A program made the translations under genes and the position numbers. From NCBI RefSeq assembly GCF_001404515.1, contig NZ_CXWE01000001.1:1116001-1180000 (forward strand): 64,000 nucleotides of DNA. The letters are read 5' to 3'. Positions within the stretch are counted from its first letter, which is position 1. The number at the start of each line of letters is the position of its first letter. This DNA comes from Roseibium album (GTDB lineage Bacteria > Pseudomonadota > Alphaproteobacteria > Rhizobiales > Stappiaceae). The notes beneath the pieces were generated by a model. That model did not search any database. It was not told the origin of the DNA and saw only the letters and a program-made list of their open reading frames with translations. Positions 27,223 through 35,162 of this stretch are shown piece after piece.

Positions 27223-29652
27223 CTAACCATACCCGGTGTTGCTCAGTTTCATATCCGGTAAGGAAATTATTTCCGGTTGCCGCGCTGTATGCCCGGAAAG
27301 GACGGTGTCGAGCGGTTCAGCTTTCCCGAACAGGAAACCCTGGCCGGTTTCAACACCCATCTCGATCAGGCAGCGGAGTTGTTCTTCGTTCTCAATACCC
27401 TCTGCAATGACATTGAGTTCGAGTCTTTTCGAAAGCCCGACGATTGCTTCGATCAGGGCGTGGGTCTTGTTGGCCCGCTCGCTGCCGGCTGTCTCGTCCA
27501 GCCCGCTGATGAAGGAACTGTCGATCTTGACCGTATCAACCGGAAAGCGGTTCATGTAGCTGAGCGACGAAAAGCCTGTGCCGAAATCGTCGAGTGCGAA
27601 CACGCAGCCCAGATTTCTGATGTCCTCGATCAAGCTGGCCAGACCCATGTTGTTCTGCATCAGGGTTGTTTCGGTAATTTCCAGTACCAGGCGATCGGGA
27701 TCGATCGAGTGAGCTGACAGTTTCTGTGCAAGATTGGCGGGCAGGTCCGGTAGAAATTGTGCGGCAGAGAAATTCAACGCGACATAAGTTGATTGCCATT
27801 CGGGCTTCGAATGAAGGCGCTCAAGGGCCTGCAGCCCCAATTCCAGCACCAGGTCCCCTATTTCAAGAATGCCACCCGTCTGCTCCGCAGCCCGGATGTA
27901 TTCAAGTGGTGGGAGAATACCCTTGCCGGGATGCACCAGCCGAAGAAGTCCTTCAAAACCGATTGTCGATCGGCTCTTCAAATCGACGATCGGCTGGAAA
28001 TGCAGTTCGAACCAATCGTTCTTGAGGGCTTCGGAAATGACCTCTTTGACTTCAAGTTGTCTGGCCGCCTCCCTGCCGAATTTCTCGTTGAACACGCAAT
28101 GACCGTTTCTTCCGCTGTTTTTCTGACGGTACATTGCAACATCGGACGCTTTCAGCAGGTCCTCCGCATTCATTGCGTTTTCAGGATAGAAGGAAATACC
28201 CACGCTTGCGGAAATCTGCAGCGTCCTGCCGCCGAGGTCGATCGGCTTGTTCAGCACCCTGTTGATCCTTGTCGCGAGTTCAACGGCGCGCTTTCTTACG
28301 GCGTTGCTCGACAACATGATCGCGAACTCGTCTCCACCGAACCGGCCGAAACAGTCCCCTTCATCCAGCAGATGTGACACTTCCCGTGAGACCGATTGCA
28401 GAACCCGGTCACCCGCAAAGTGTCCCAGATTGTCGTTGACCCACTTGAAGCGATCGAGGTCGAAAAACAGGACCGCAATTTCCAGCGTGTCGCCGGCTTC
28501 TTCGATGGCGGTGTTCAGGCGATCTGCAAAGCCTTCCCGGTTCAATAGCCCGGTGAGAAAATCAGTACGTGCCTGGCGCAGGATTTCCGCTTCGGCTGCC
28601 TTCAATTTGCAGATATCGGTCATGACAGACAGTGACCTGCGGCCGCTTGAGCTGTCGTCGTAGTCTTTTGCTTCGGTGATCAGGACATCAAGCTGGGTTC
28701 CGTCCGCCTTTTCAAAAACGGAGGTGAACTCGAGCGTTTCGTTCCTGCCGGTGGAGAGCAGGCTGCGATTGTTCAGATATTCTTCCTTGAATTCATGATG
28801 AATGAACTCGCGGAATTTGCGGCCGATTACGTTCTTGCGGCTGTAACCAGTCGCGTGGAGCCAATAGTCTGAAACCTTGATGATGCGGTCTTCCCGGTCG
28901 ATCGAGTACAGCATGACCGGGGTGTTGTTGTAGAGGAATGCAAGCCGCTTGTTCGCCTTGAGCAGCTTGGCCTCGTCCTGGTCGAGGCTGTCCTGCATTT
29001 CGTTGAATGCGCTGGTGACCCGGCCAAGTTCGTCAGACGAGGACCAGTCCACCTTTGTTCTTGTTCCCGAGCGATGGGTTGCTTCGATCGCTTCATTCAG
29101 GCGGAGGAGTGGCCTTGTAATCATGAAGCGGTTGGCAATGAGCGCAGCCACAAGAACCGAAATGGTCGACACGATGAACAGTATTACAGACTTGCCGACT
29201 TCACCCATCGCAGCGTTGCTAATGCGATCGGACATGAATCTGATACGCAGGGTTCCGACGACATGATCGGTTCCGTCAACAGCATGCGTGATTTCCTTGG
29301 AAAAGAGCGCTTCCTCTTTTTCGGGAATGTTGGTTTCGTTCTCGTTGTTTGAAACGAAAGCGAGCCGCTTGTCGTTGTCGTCCAGAATTTCGATACTGAA
29401 AATGTCGCGGTCGTTTGCGATCGCAACGGTCCATTTGCGCAGGTTTTCATAGTCGAAATCCCAAAGCACCTTGCTCAGCGCCTTGCTGTTGGCGTCGAGC
29501 AAAACCCGTTTCTTTGCGATCATTTCGCGCTCAAGGGTGTCTTTGGTAACGATAAAAAACGTAACCAGCAGCGGACCGTTCACGGCAATGAGTGCCGCAA
29601 ACATGATCGCGAGAAATTTCCGCTGCGTAGATGTGCGAATGAGCCCCAGCAT
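27223..29652 (-). CDS. PAS-GGDEF-EAL membrane cyclic-di-GMP protein
   Basis: The 809-residue protein has TM1 (about 12-36), a periplasmic sensor (37-152), TM2 (153-176), HAMP (177-230), PAS (235-345), GGDEF (355-525) and EAL (535-790). The cyclase motif GGDEF (439-443) is intact. The inhibitory RxxD site is absent (the equivalent reads DEGD). The phosphodiesterase motif is EGLLR (567-571) rather than EALLR, but the catalytic glutamate and the later ALNFS, EITETTL, DDFGTG, KIDSSF and AEGIE motifs are kept, so both activities are possible. It would set local c-di-GMP in response to a periplasmic signal. The downstream binding-protein gene may encode its partner. Confidence 0.92.
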   Translation of the reverse strand: MLGLIRTSTQRKFLAIMFAALIAVNGPLLVTFFIVTKDTLEREMIAKKRVLLDANSKALSKVLWDFDYENLRKWTVAIANDRDIFSIEILDDNDKRLAFVSNNENETNIPEKEEALFSKEITHAVDGTDHVVGTLRIRFMSDRISNAAMGEVGKSVILFIVSTISVLVAALIANRFMITRPLLRLNEAIEATHRSGTRTKVDWSSSDELGRVTSAFNEMQDSLDQDEAKLLKANKRLAFLYNNTPVMLYSIDREDRIIKVSDYWLHATGYSRKNVIGRKFREFIHHEFKEEYLNNRSLLSTGRNETLEFTSVFEKADGTQLDVLITEAKDYDDSSSGRRSLSVMTDICKLKAAEAEILRQARTDFLTGLLNREGFADRLNTAIEEAGDTLEIAVLFFDLDRFKWVNDNLGHFAGDRVLQSVSREVSHLLDEGDCFGRFGGDEFAIMLSSNAVRKRAVELATRINRVLNKPIDLGGRTLQISASVGISFYPENAMNAEDLLKASDVAMYRQKNSGRNGHCVFNEKFGREAARQLEVKEVISEALKNDWFELHFQPIVDLKSRSTIGFEGLLRLVHPGKGILPPLEYIRAAEQTGGILEIGDLVLELGLQALERLHSKPEWQSTYVALNFSAAQFLPDLPANLAQKLSAHSIDPDRLVLEITETTLMQNNMGLASLIEDIRNLGCVFALDDFGTGFSSLSYMNRFPVDTVKIDSSFISGLDETAGSERANKTHALIEAIVGLSKRLELNVIAEGIENEEQLRCLIEMGVETGQGFLFGKAEPLDTVLSGHTARQPEIISLPDMKLSNTGYG

Positions 29653-30044
29653 GGAGCAATATCACCCCGGTTGCATTTTTGGATATGGTTGCATTGCAGA
29701 TGAAGCTACCAGATATAGTTTAACTTATCGTATCTATTGGCTTTTTCCGCGAAATGCTACTACGGGATCATCGTCAGTATGAATTCAGTCTGCAATTTCA
29801 GGGTGGTAACACTGGTGTTCGGTCGATCCAATCTTGAATTGTTGTGTTTCGATCTAGTAAATCAGTGATTGTATTTCTTGTTTCAGACTGTTTTCACCAG
29901 AACACGGTTTTCTGCGCCACGTTCCCAATCAAGGGAGAAGCGGAACGTGAGGCGTTTGTGCTTTGGATGTTTAGTTCGGGGAGGCGCGACTGGCTGGTAC
30001 CAACACGAATTGCGCCCCCGGATCTACAAAGGGAGGAGCCGGAC
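29653..30044. other. Gene-free region
   Basis: These 392 bases separate the c-di-GMP gene start from the end of the universal stress gene. They are relatively AT-rich near 29660-29880 and presumably hold the c-di-GMP gene promoter. No gene, repeat or strong hairpin was recognised. Confidence 0.4.
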
Positions 30045-30473
30045 CTATTCCCGCACGATATAAACCGAGCATTTCGAATGCCTGGCAACACGGGCTGCGT
30101 TCGGACCGAGAAGATAGTCGCTCAGTTCGGGGCGATGCGCCCCCATCACGATCAGGTCTATCGAAAGCCGCTCAGCCATTTCGAGGATCTCTTCATACAC
30201 AGTCCCATGGCTGACGATGTGACGCGCCTTGGTTTCTGTGCCGAGCGTCTCGTTGACAAATGTATGCAACGCCTTGTCCGCTTCCTGCAGCATGGTCTCC
30301 TCCGCATCGTCCTTGAACCATGTTGCAACCCAGGCACCACCGAGCGGCGGAAGGACGGTCATGACGTTCAGAGTTCCTCCGTCCAGGTCAACAAAGCGTT
30401 TTGCCTCTTCCAGAATGTGTTTCTGGTCTTGAAGATGAGTGAGATCTATCGCTGCGAGAACGTTCTTTTTCAT
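30045..30473 (-). CDS. Universal stress protein (TRAP-associated UspA)
   Basis: The 142-residue UspA-fold protein starts at ATG 30473 (MKKNVLAAIDLTHLQDQKHI). It has the ATP-contacting strand ends VLAAIDLTH and SIDLIVMGAHRP, and a C-terminal GPNAARVARHSKCSVYIVRE replacing the usual G-S/T loop by G-P. It follows the fused TRAP permease by 13 bases and so is cotranscribed. Usp proteins encoded with TRAP operons (TeaD with the ectoine transporter is the known case) modulate transporter activity; that role is inferred here. Confidence 0.9.
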   Translation of the reverse strand: MKKNVLAAIDLTHLQDQKHILEEAKRFVDLDGGTLNVMTVLPPLGGAWVATWFKDDAEETMLQEADKALHTFVNETLGTETKARHIVSHGTVYEEILEMAERLSIDLIVMGAHRPELSDYLLGPNAARVARHSKCSVYIVRE

Positions 30474-30486
30474 GAGTTTTCTCCCC

Positions 30487-33102
30487 TCATGCTGCTGCGG
30501 ATGCAGCTTCTTTTTCGTCTGCATCGGCGATCGCTAACCGCCGCCGTTGCAAAAGCACGATAATCCCCAGTATGAGAAGAGCAGGGATGTAGAACAGTTC
30601 TTTCGGTGGCCGGTCTGCCGGTACCTCGAGTTCTTTCAGCTCCCAATCGAAATCGATTCCCAGGTTCTCTGCCGGTCCACCGAACGCGAGATCGTCAACG
30701 AGGTACGCACCTCCTTCGTCGCGGAAGGCGATACCTGCATTATCAAGGAGCCTGTCCTGGCCATCCGCCCCTTTAGACCCGAGCGGCAAGAGATATTTGG
30801 CATCGACCTGTTGGCCTTCGAGGTTTTCTCCGGTCAGCCTGACCTGCAAGGAAGAACCCTCCGGCGCGTCCTGCGCCATCTGGTAAACCTGATCCGCAGG
30901 CCGTGTATCGAATTCCGGAGCAACCATGTTCAAGAAGAAACCCGGTCGGAACAGCGTAAAGGCGACGAGTAAGAGCACCGCGCTCTCCCAGAGCCGTGAC
31001 TTGACGATGAAATAGTTCATCGTTCCGGCCGCAAACAAGAGCATCGCAATCAGCGCGACGATGAATACGAAGATCGCCTGAACCGGCCCGACATCGATCA
31101 ACAGGAGGTCCGTGTTGAAGATGAAGAGGAATGGTAGGAGTGCCGTCCGGATCGAATAGAAGAAGGCTTGGAATCCTGTCTTCAACGGATCGCCTTTCGA
31201 TATCGCAGCCGCCGCGAAACTCGCAAGTCCGACAGGTGGCGTAACGTCGGCCATGATCCCGAAATAGAAGACAAACATGTGAACGGCAACTAGAGGTACG
31301 ATCAGTCCGGCCTGCGCACCGAGTTCGACAACGACGCCAGCCATCAGCGAAGACACGACGATATAGTTCGCCGTCGTTGGAAGTCCCATGCCGAGGATGA
31401 TGGAGATTAACGCCACGAAAAACAGCATCGCGAGCAGGTTGCCACCGGAGAGGAATTCGACAAATTCCGCCATCACCTGACCAACGCCGGTGAGTGTCAC
31501 AGACCCGACGATGATGCCTGCAACACCCATGGCTGCTGCCAGGCCGATCATGTTCCGGGCTCCGACGACCAGCCCTTCGGTCAGGTTTTCCCAGCCGTCC
31601 TTGATATGCCGGGAAAGCTCGCCCTGCCCGCGGAAGAAAGCCTTCAGCGGGTTCTGGGTCATGAGGATGACAAGCATCACGATCGCGGACCAGAAGGCGG
31701 ACAGTCCTGGCGACTTGCGCTCGATCATGAGCATGTACATCAAAAGCAGTATCGGCAGAAGATAGTGTATGCCGGTCTTGAAAATGACGCCGACCGGAGG
31801 CAGGTGCTGCATCGTATCCAAGTCGGTGTTGAGGTCAGGTCCCTTTGACGCGTACCAGACAGCGGCAATATAGGCGACGGCCAACAGGACAATCAGGAGG
31901 GGTGTCGCGGCGCCTCCAAATGTTGCTTCGAAGAAATCGACGATAAAGCCGAGAAGGAACAAAGTTCCGCCACCAATGACGATGGAAATCGCGATGATGA
32001 AAATCGCACCCAGCAGGAAGGTGACGTTGTTCGTGGTTGATGTGCCTTTCATGCCGCTTTTCAGCGCTTCCAGGTGCACGATATAGACGAGGGCGATATA
32101 CGAAATCGCCGCCGGGATGATCGCGGTCTTGACCACTTCTACATAGGAAATGCCGACATATTCGGTCATGAGAAAGGCAACTGCGCCCATGACAGGTGGT
32201 GTCAGGACACCGTTGATTGATGACGAGACTTCGATCGCACCGGCCTTTGTCGGCGAGAAACCGACTTTCTTCATCAGAGGAATAGTGAATGTGCCGGTCG
32301 TCACCACGTTGGCGATGGAAGAGCCGGAAATCAATCCGGTCGCGGCAGAGGCGATAACCGCGGCTTTTGCCGGACCGCCACGCAAATGGCCGAGCGCGGC
32401 AAAGGCAAGCTGCAGGAAGTAGTTACCCGCACCCGCCTGATTAAGCAGCGCGCCAAACAACACGAACAGGAACACGAATCCGGAGGAAACACCGAGCGCC
32501 ACACCGTAAACACCCTCGGTGGTCAGCATCAGGTGGCTCATCGCCTTTTCAAAAGACGCGCCCTTCCAGCGAACGACGTCTGGCAATCCATCCCAGGAGC
32601 CGAAGAAGACGTAGGACATGAAGAAAATCGCAACACCCATCAAAGGGAAACCGAGCGAGCGTCTAGCGGCTTCCAGAAGCAGCACGAGACCGACCCCGGC
32701 CATGATGAGGTCCATGGTGTTCGGAACGCCGGTTCGGTCGGCGACCCCGCGATAATCCCACCACAGGTAGGAACAGGAGACGGCTGCAATGATCGCAACC
32801 GCCCATGTCAGAATTGGAATGTAGTTGCGTGGACTGTTCTTGAACGCCGGAAAGGCAAGAAAGGCCAGGAAGACTGCAAATCCGAGATGGATTGCCCGTG
32901 TCTGGGTATCGTTGAGAACGCCAACCCCGATCAGATAGGGCAGGGGTGATGCGATCCAGAGCTGGTAGACCGACCAGAATAATGGAACGAACCAAAGTAC
33001 GTTTCTTGAAAAACTGTCCTTGGGCGCGCGGGCGCCGGTATCGGCCTCCGCGACAATGTCCTCAAGGTCGTTTGACGCTGTTTCTGCCGATTTGTCGGTC
33101 AT
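30487..33102 (-). CDS. TRAP transporter fused 4TM/12TM permease (TAXI type)
   Basis: The 871-residue protein fuses the small (DctQ-like) and large (DctM-like) TRAP permease subunits, with about 18 membrane helices. The large part includes GLISGSSIANVVTTGTFTIP and GMGLPTTANYIV, family signatures. A C-terminal DUF3394-like soluble segment (SLQVRLTGENLEGQQVDAKY...) ends in a final helix and basic tail. Fused permeases work with TAXI-type binding proteins such as the one encoded upstream. I chose ATG 33102 (MTDKSAETAS), six codons inside the longest frame, for its GGGG site. Confidence 0.93.
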   Translation of the reverse strand: MTDKSAETASNDLEDIVAEADTGARAPKDSFSRNVLWFVPLFWSVYQLWIASPLPYLIGVGVLNDTQTRAIHLGFAVFLAFLAFPAFKNSPRNYIPILTWAVAIIAAVSCSYLWWDYRGVADRTGVPNTMDLIMAGVGLVLLLEAARRSLGFPLMGVAIFFMSYVFFGSWDGLPDVVRWKGASFEKAMSHLMLTTEGVYGVALGVSSGFVFLFVLFGALLNQAGAGNYFLQLAFAALGHLRGGPAKAAVIASAATGLISGSSIANVVTTGTFTIPLMKKVGFSPTKAGAIEVSSSINGVLTPPVMGAVAFLMTEYVGISYVEVVKTAIIPAAISYIALVYIVHLEALKSGMKGTSTTNNVTFLLGAIFIIAISIVIGGGTLFLLGFIVDFFEATFGGAATPLLIVLLAVAYIAAVWYASKGPDLNTDLDTMQHLPPVGVIFKTGIHYLLPILLLMYMLMIERKSPGLSAFWSAIVMLVILMTQNPLKAFFRGQGELSRHIKDGWENLTEGLVVGARNMIGLAAAMGVAGIIVGSVTLTGVGQVMAEFVEFLSGGNLLAMLFFVALISIILGMGLPTTANYIVVSSLMAGVVVELGAQAGLIVPLVAVHMFVFYFGIMADVTPPVGLASFAAAAISKGDPLKTGFQAFFYSIRTALLPFLFIFNTDLLLIDVGPVQAIFVFIVALIAMLLFAAGTMNYFIVKSRLWESAVLLLVAFTLFRPGFFLNMVAPEFDTRPADQVYQMAQDAPEGSSLQVRLTGENLEGQQVDAKYLLPLGSKGADGQDRLLDNAGIAFRDEGGAYLVDDLAFGGPAENLGIDFDWELKELEVPADRPPKELFYIPALLILGIIVLLQRRRLAIADADEKEAASAAA

Positions 33103-33182
33103 GCTGTCCCCAACCCGCATGTTTTCAATATCTTAAAGAAACTGCAGCCCGGAAAGCCGGGCTGCAGAATTTCGGTGGCGGA

Positions 33183-34148
33183 TTACATCCAGCCTTTTTC
33201 CTTGTAGTACTTAACAGCGCCCGGATGCAGGTCGGCGGTCAGGCCATCCTTGATCATATCCTCTTCCATCAGGCGTCCGAAAGCCGGATGCAGTTTCTTG
33301 AAATCGTCGAAGTTTTCGAAGATTGCGGAAACCAGTGCGTATACGACGTCGTCAGACGTATTTGCGGAGGTCACGATCGTTGCCTTCGGACCCCAGGAAG
33401 GGATGTCGTCGGCGTTGCCCGGATACATGCCGCCCGGAATGGTGGCGGCTGCATAGGCGGAATTGTCGGCAAGCAGTTTCTCGATCGGCGCGCCAGCAAG
33501 CGGCACGATCTTGATGTCGCATGTGGACGTTGCTTCCTGGGACGAACCGTTGGGCAGACCTGCCGCCCAGATTGCCGCATCGATTTTGCCGTCGCACAGT
33601 GCCGCGGCCTGTTCGGAAGACTTCAACTCGGCGGCGAGCGCGAAATCGTCCGGGATGATACCGGTGTATTCCATCAGCGTTTCCGCGAGAACGCGAGTAC
33701 CGGAACCCGGGTTGCCGATATTGACCTTCTTGCCTTTCAGGTCTTCAGGCGAATTGATGCCGGCATCGGCGCGAGCCATGACGTGCATCGGCTCCGGGTG
33801 CACGGAGAAAATCGCGCGCAGTTCCGGAAAGGCACCATCGTCCTTGAAGGCACCGGTGCCGTTAAGCCCAGCAGCCTGGACGTCGGACTGGACGACACCA
33901 AAATCCAGCTCGCCCTGACGGATCGTGCGGGTGTTGTAGACCGATCCACCTGTGGATTCTACCGAGCAGCGGATACCATGGTCCTTGCGGCCCTTGTTGA
34001 CCAGCCGGCAGATCGCACCGCCTGTCGGGTAATAGACACCCGTGACGCCACCGGTTCCAATCGTGATGAATTCTTCAGCCGATGCTGCGCCGGTAAATGC
34101 AATGCTGGTGGCGAGAACGGCACCAGCAAGGTTCATTTTCATCATCAT
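33183..34148 (-). CDS. TAXI-family TRAP solute-binding protein
   Basis: The 321-residue periplasmic protein has a signal peptide (MMMKMNLAGAVLATSIAFTGAASA). The TAXI signature follows at the start of the mature part: FITIGTGGVTGVYYPTGGAICRLVNK. GTRVLAETLMEYTGI matches the second ligand-binding region. TAXI proteins mostly bind carboxylates or amino acids. It is encoded between the RpiR regulator and the fused permease, so the set forms one transporter unit. Two cysteine pairs may form disulfides. Substrate is not evident; the divergent dimethylglycine-dehydrogenase-like gene hints at an N-methylated amino acid. Confidence 0.92.
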   Translation of the reverse strand: MMMKMNLAGAVLATSIAFTGAASAEEFITIGTGGVTGVYYPTGGAICRLVNKGRKDHGIRCSVESTGGSVYNTRTIRQGELDFGVVQSDVQAAGLNGTGAFKDDGAFPELRAIFSVHPEPMHVMARADAGINSPEDLKGKKVNIGNPGSGTRVLAETLMEYTGIIPDDFALAAELKSSEQAAALCDGKIDAAIWAAGLPNGSSQEATSTCDIKIVPLAGAPIEKLLADNSAYAAATIPGGMYPGNADDIPSWGPKATIVTSANTSDDVVYALVSAIFENFDDFKKLHPAFGRLMEEDMIKDGLTADLHPGAVKYYKEKGWM

Positions 34149-34200
34149 TTGACTAGGCTTCCCTCTTGTTAAACTTCTTTGGTCCAGAGTGACCTACACC

Positions 34201-35070
34201 CTAGACATTTTCAAACTCATCGAGCAAACGATTATGTTTGTCGACCTCCTGGATCCGGGCGTCAGCCCCGGACCCGGCTCGCGCAACCAGCATGCCTGTT
34301 ATCGTTTCTATTAGGACGAGCGTGGCTGCGTAAGACGAAAAAAAGTGTGGACTTTCAGTACGTTGTATGAAGTGAAAGTCTGCGTATTGCAATCCCGGAA
34401 ATGTATGGCTGTCGGTCAGGACAACAACCGTTGCACCGTTTCCGGCGGCAACCGCCGCGGCACGGACGGATCGGTGCGCATAGGGATGTTTGGAGATTAT
34501 CAGCACCGTATCTTCCGGTCCGACGCCTGCAAGCGTGCTGCCGAGCGTTGTTCCATTGCGACCGGCAACGAGCCAGCGGTCATCGAACCATTTGGCCAGA
34601 TAAGCGAAATAATCGGTGAAACCTGCCGATGCGAGCGCTCCGATGAGAACGATCTTGCGGGAAGAATCCAGGCGATCGACGACCGTATCCAGGAGTTCTT
34701 GATCGACATCTTCCAAGAGGCCGTTGATGTTGGCGATGCAAGCAGCGACCTGCCGAGGCAACAGGGGTTGATCGGCATCGGTTCGAAGACGTCTCGCCTT
34801 GTCCTGAAAGCTGTCCTGCTCTCGCTTGTTGAGTTCGGATCGGGCCTGTTCGCGCAGCGCTTCATAGTCTGAAAAACCGAGTGCGCGTGCCAGTCTTGTG
34901 TAGCTTGCCGGGGAAACGCCGCTTGCGGAAGCCACGGACCTCAAACTTCTCGTCGCGATTTCTACCTGGTTTTCAGCAATATAGTCAGCCGCAATTCGCA
35001 GAGTATCGCTCAGCTCTGCATAGCTGGTCGAAATCGCGGTCCGGATCTGGGGCGGCGAATGGGTTTCCAT
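34201..35070 (-). CDS. MurR/RpiR-family regulator
   Basis: The 289-residue regulator has an N-terminal RpiR helix-turn-helix (LRIAADYIAENQVEIATRSLRSVASASGVSPASYTRLARALGFSDYEALREQARSEL, about residues 24-80) and a C-terminal SIS domain (KIVLIGALASAGFTDYFAYLAKWF; DTVLIISKHPYAHRSVRAAAVAAGNGATVVVLTD). SIS domains usually bind phosphosugars, though several RpiR proteins answer to other metabolites. It heads the operon with the TAXI-TRAP and usp genes and is divergent from the FAD/GcvT gene 92 bases away. Repeated CATTTGTTT elements in that gap are probable binding sites. Confidence 0.9.
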   Translation of the reverse strand: METHSPPQIRTAISTSYAELSDTLRIAADYIAENQVEIATRSLRSVASASGVSPASYTRLARALGFSDYEALREQARSELNKREQDSFQDKARRLRTDADQPLLPRQVAACIANINGLLEDVDQELLDTVVDRLDSSRKIVLIGALASAGFTDYFAYLAKWFDDRWLVAGRNGTTLGSTLAGVGPEDTVLIISKHPYAHRSVRAAAVAAGNGATVVVLTDSHTFPGLQYADFHFIQRTESPHFFSSYAATLVLIETITGMLVARAGSGADARIQEVDKHNRLLDEFENV

Positions 35071-35124
35071 TTGTTTACTGTTTCATTTGTTTTTTCTCTT
35101 GTCAAATCTTGAAACAAATGTTTC
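35068..35124. promoter_or_regulatory. Three CATTTGTTT elements between RpiR and FAD/GcvT genes
   Basis: The 9-mer CATTTGTTT occurs at 35068-35076 and 35084-35092, sixteen bases apart, and inverted (AAACAAATG) at 35112-35120. The third copy lies inside a 14-base inverted repeat, GAAACAAATGTTTC (35111-35124). These are candidate RpiR operators. Confidence 0.55.
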
Positions 35125-35162
35125 GTTGTCGCAGTTTTTATCGCCTCCGCGGAAGTTTTCAA

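Noticed and set aside
32946..34172. A 408-codon plus-strand open frame
   Set aside because: Antisense to the TAXI binding-protein gene and the end of the fused permease gene; no domain recognised.
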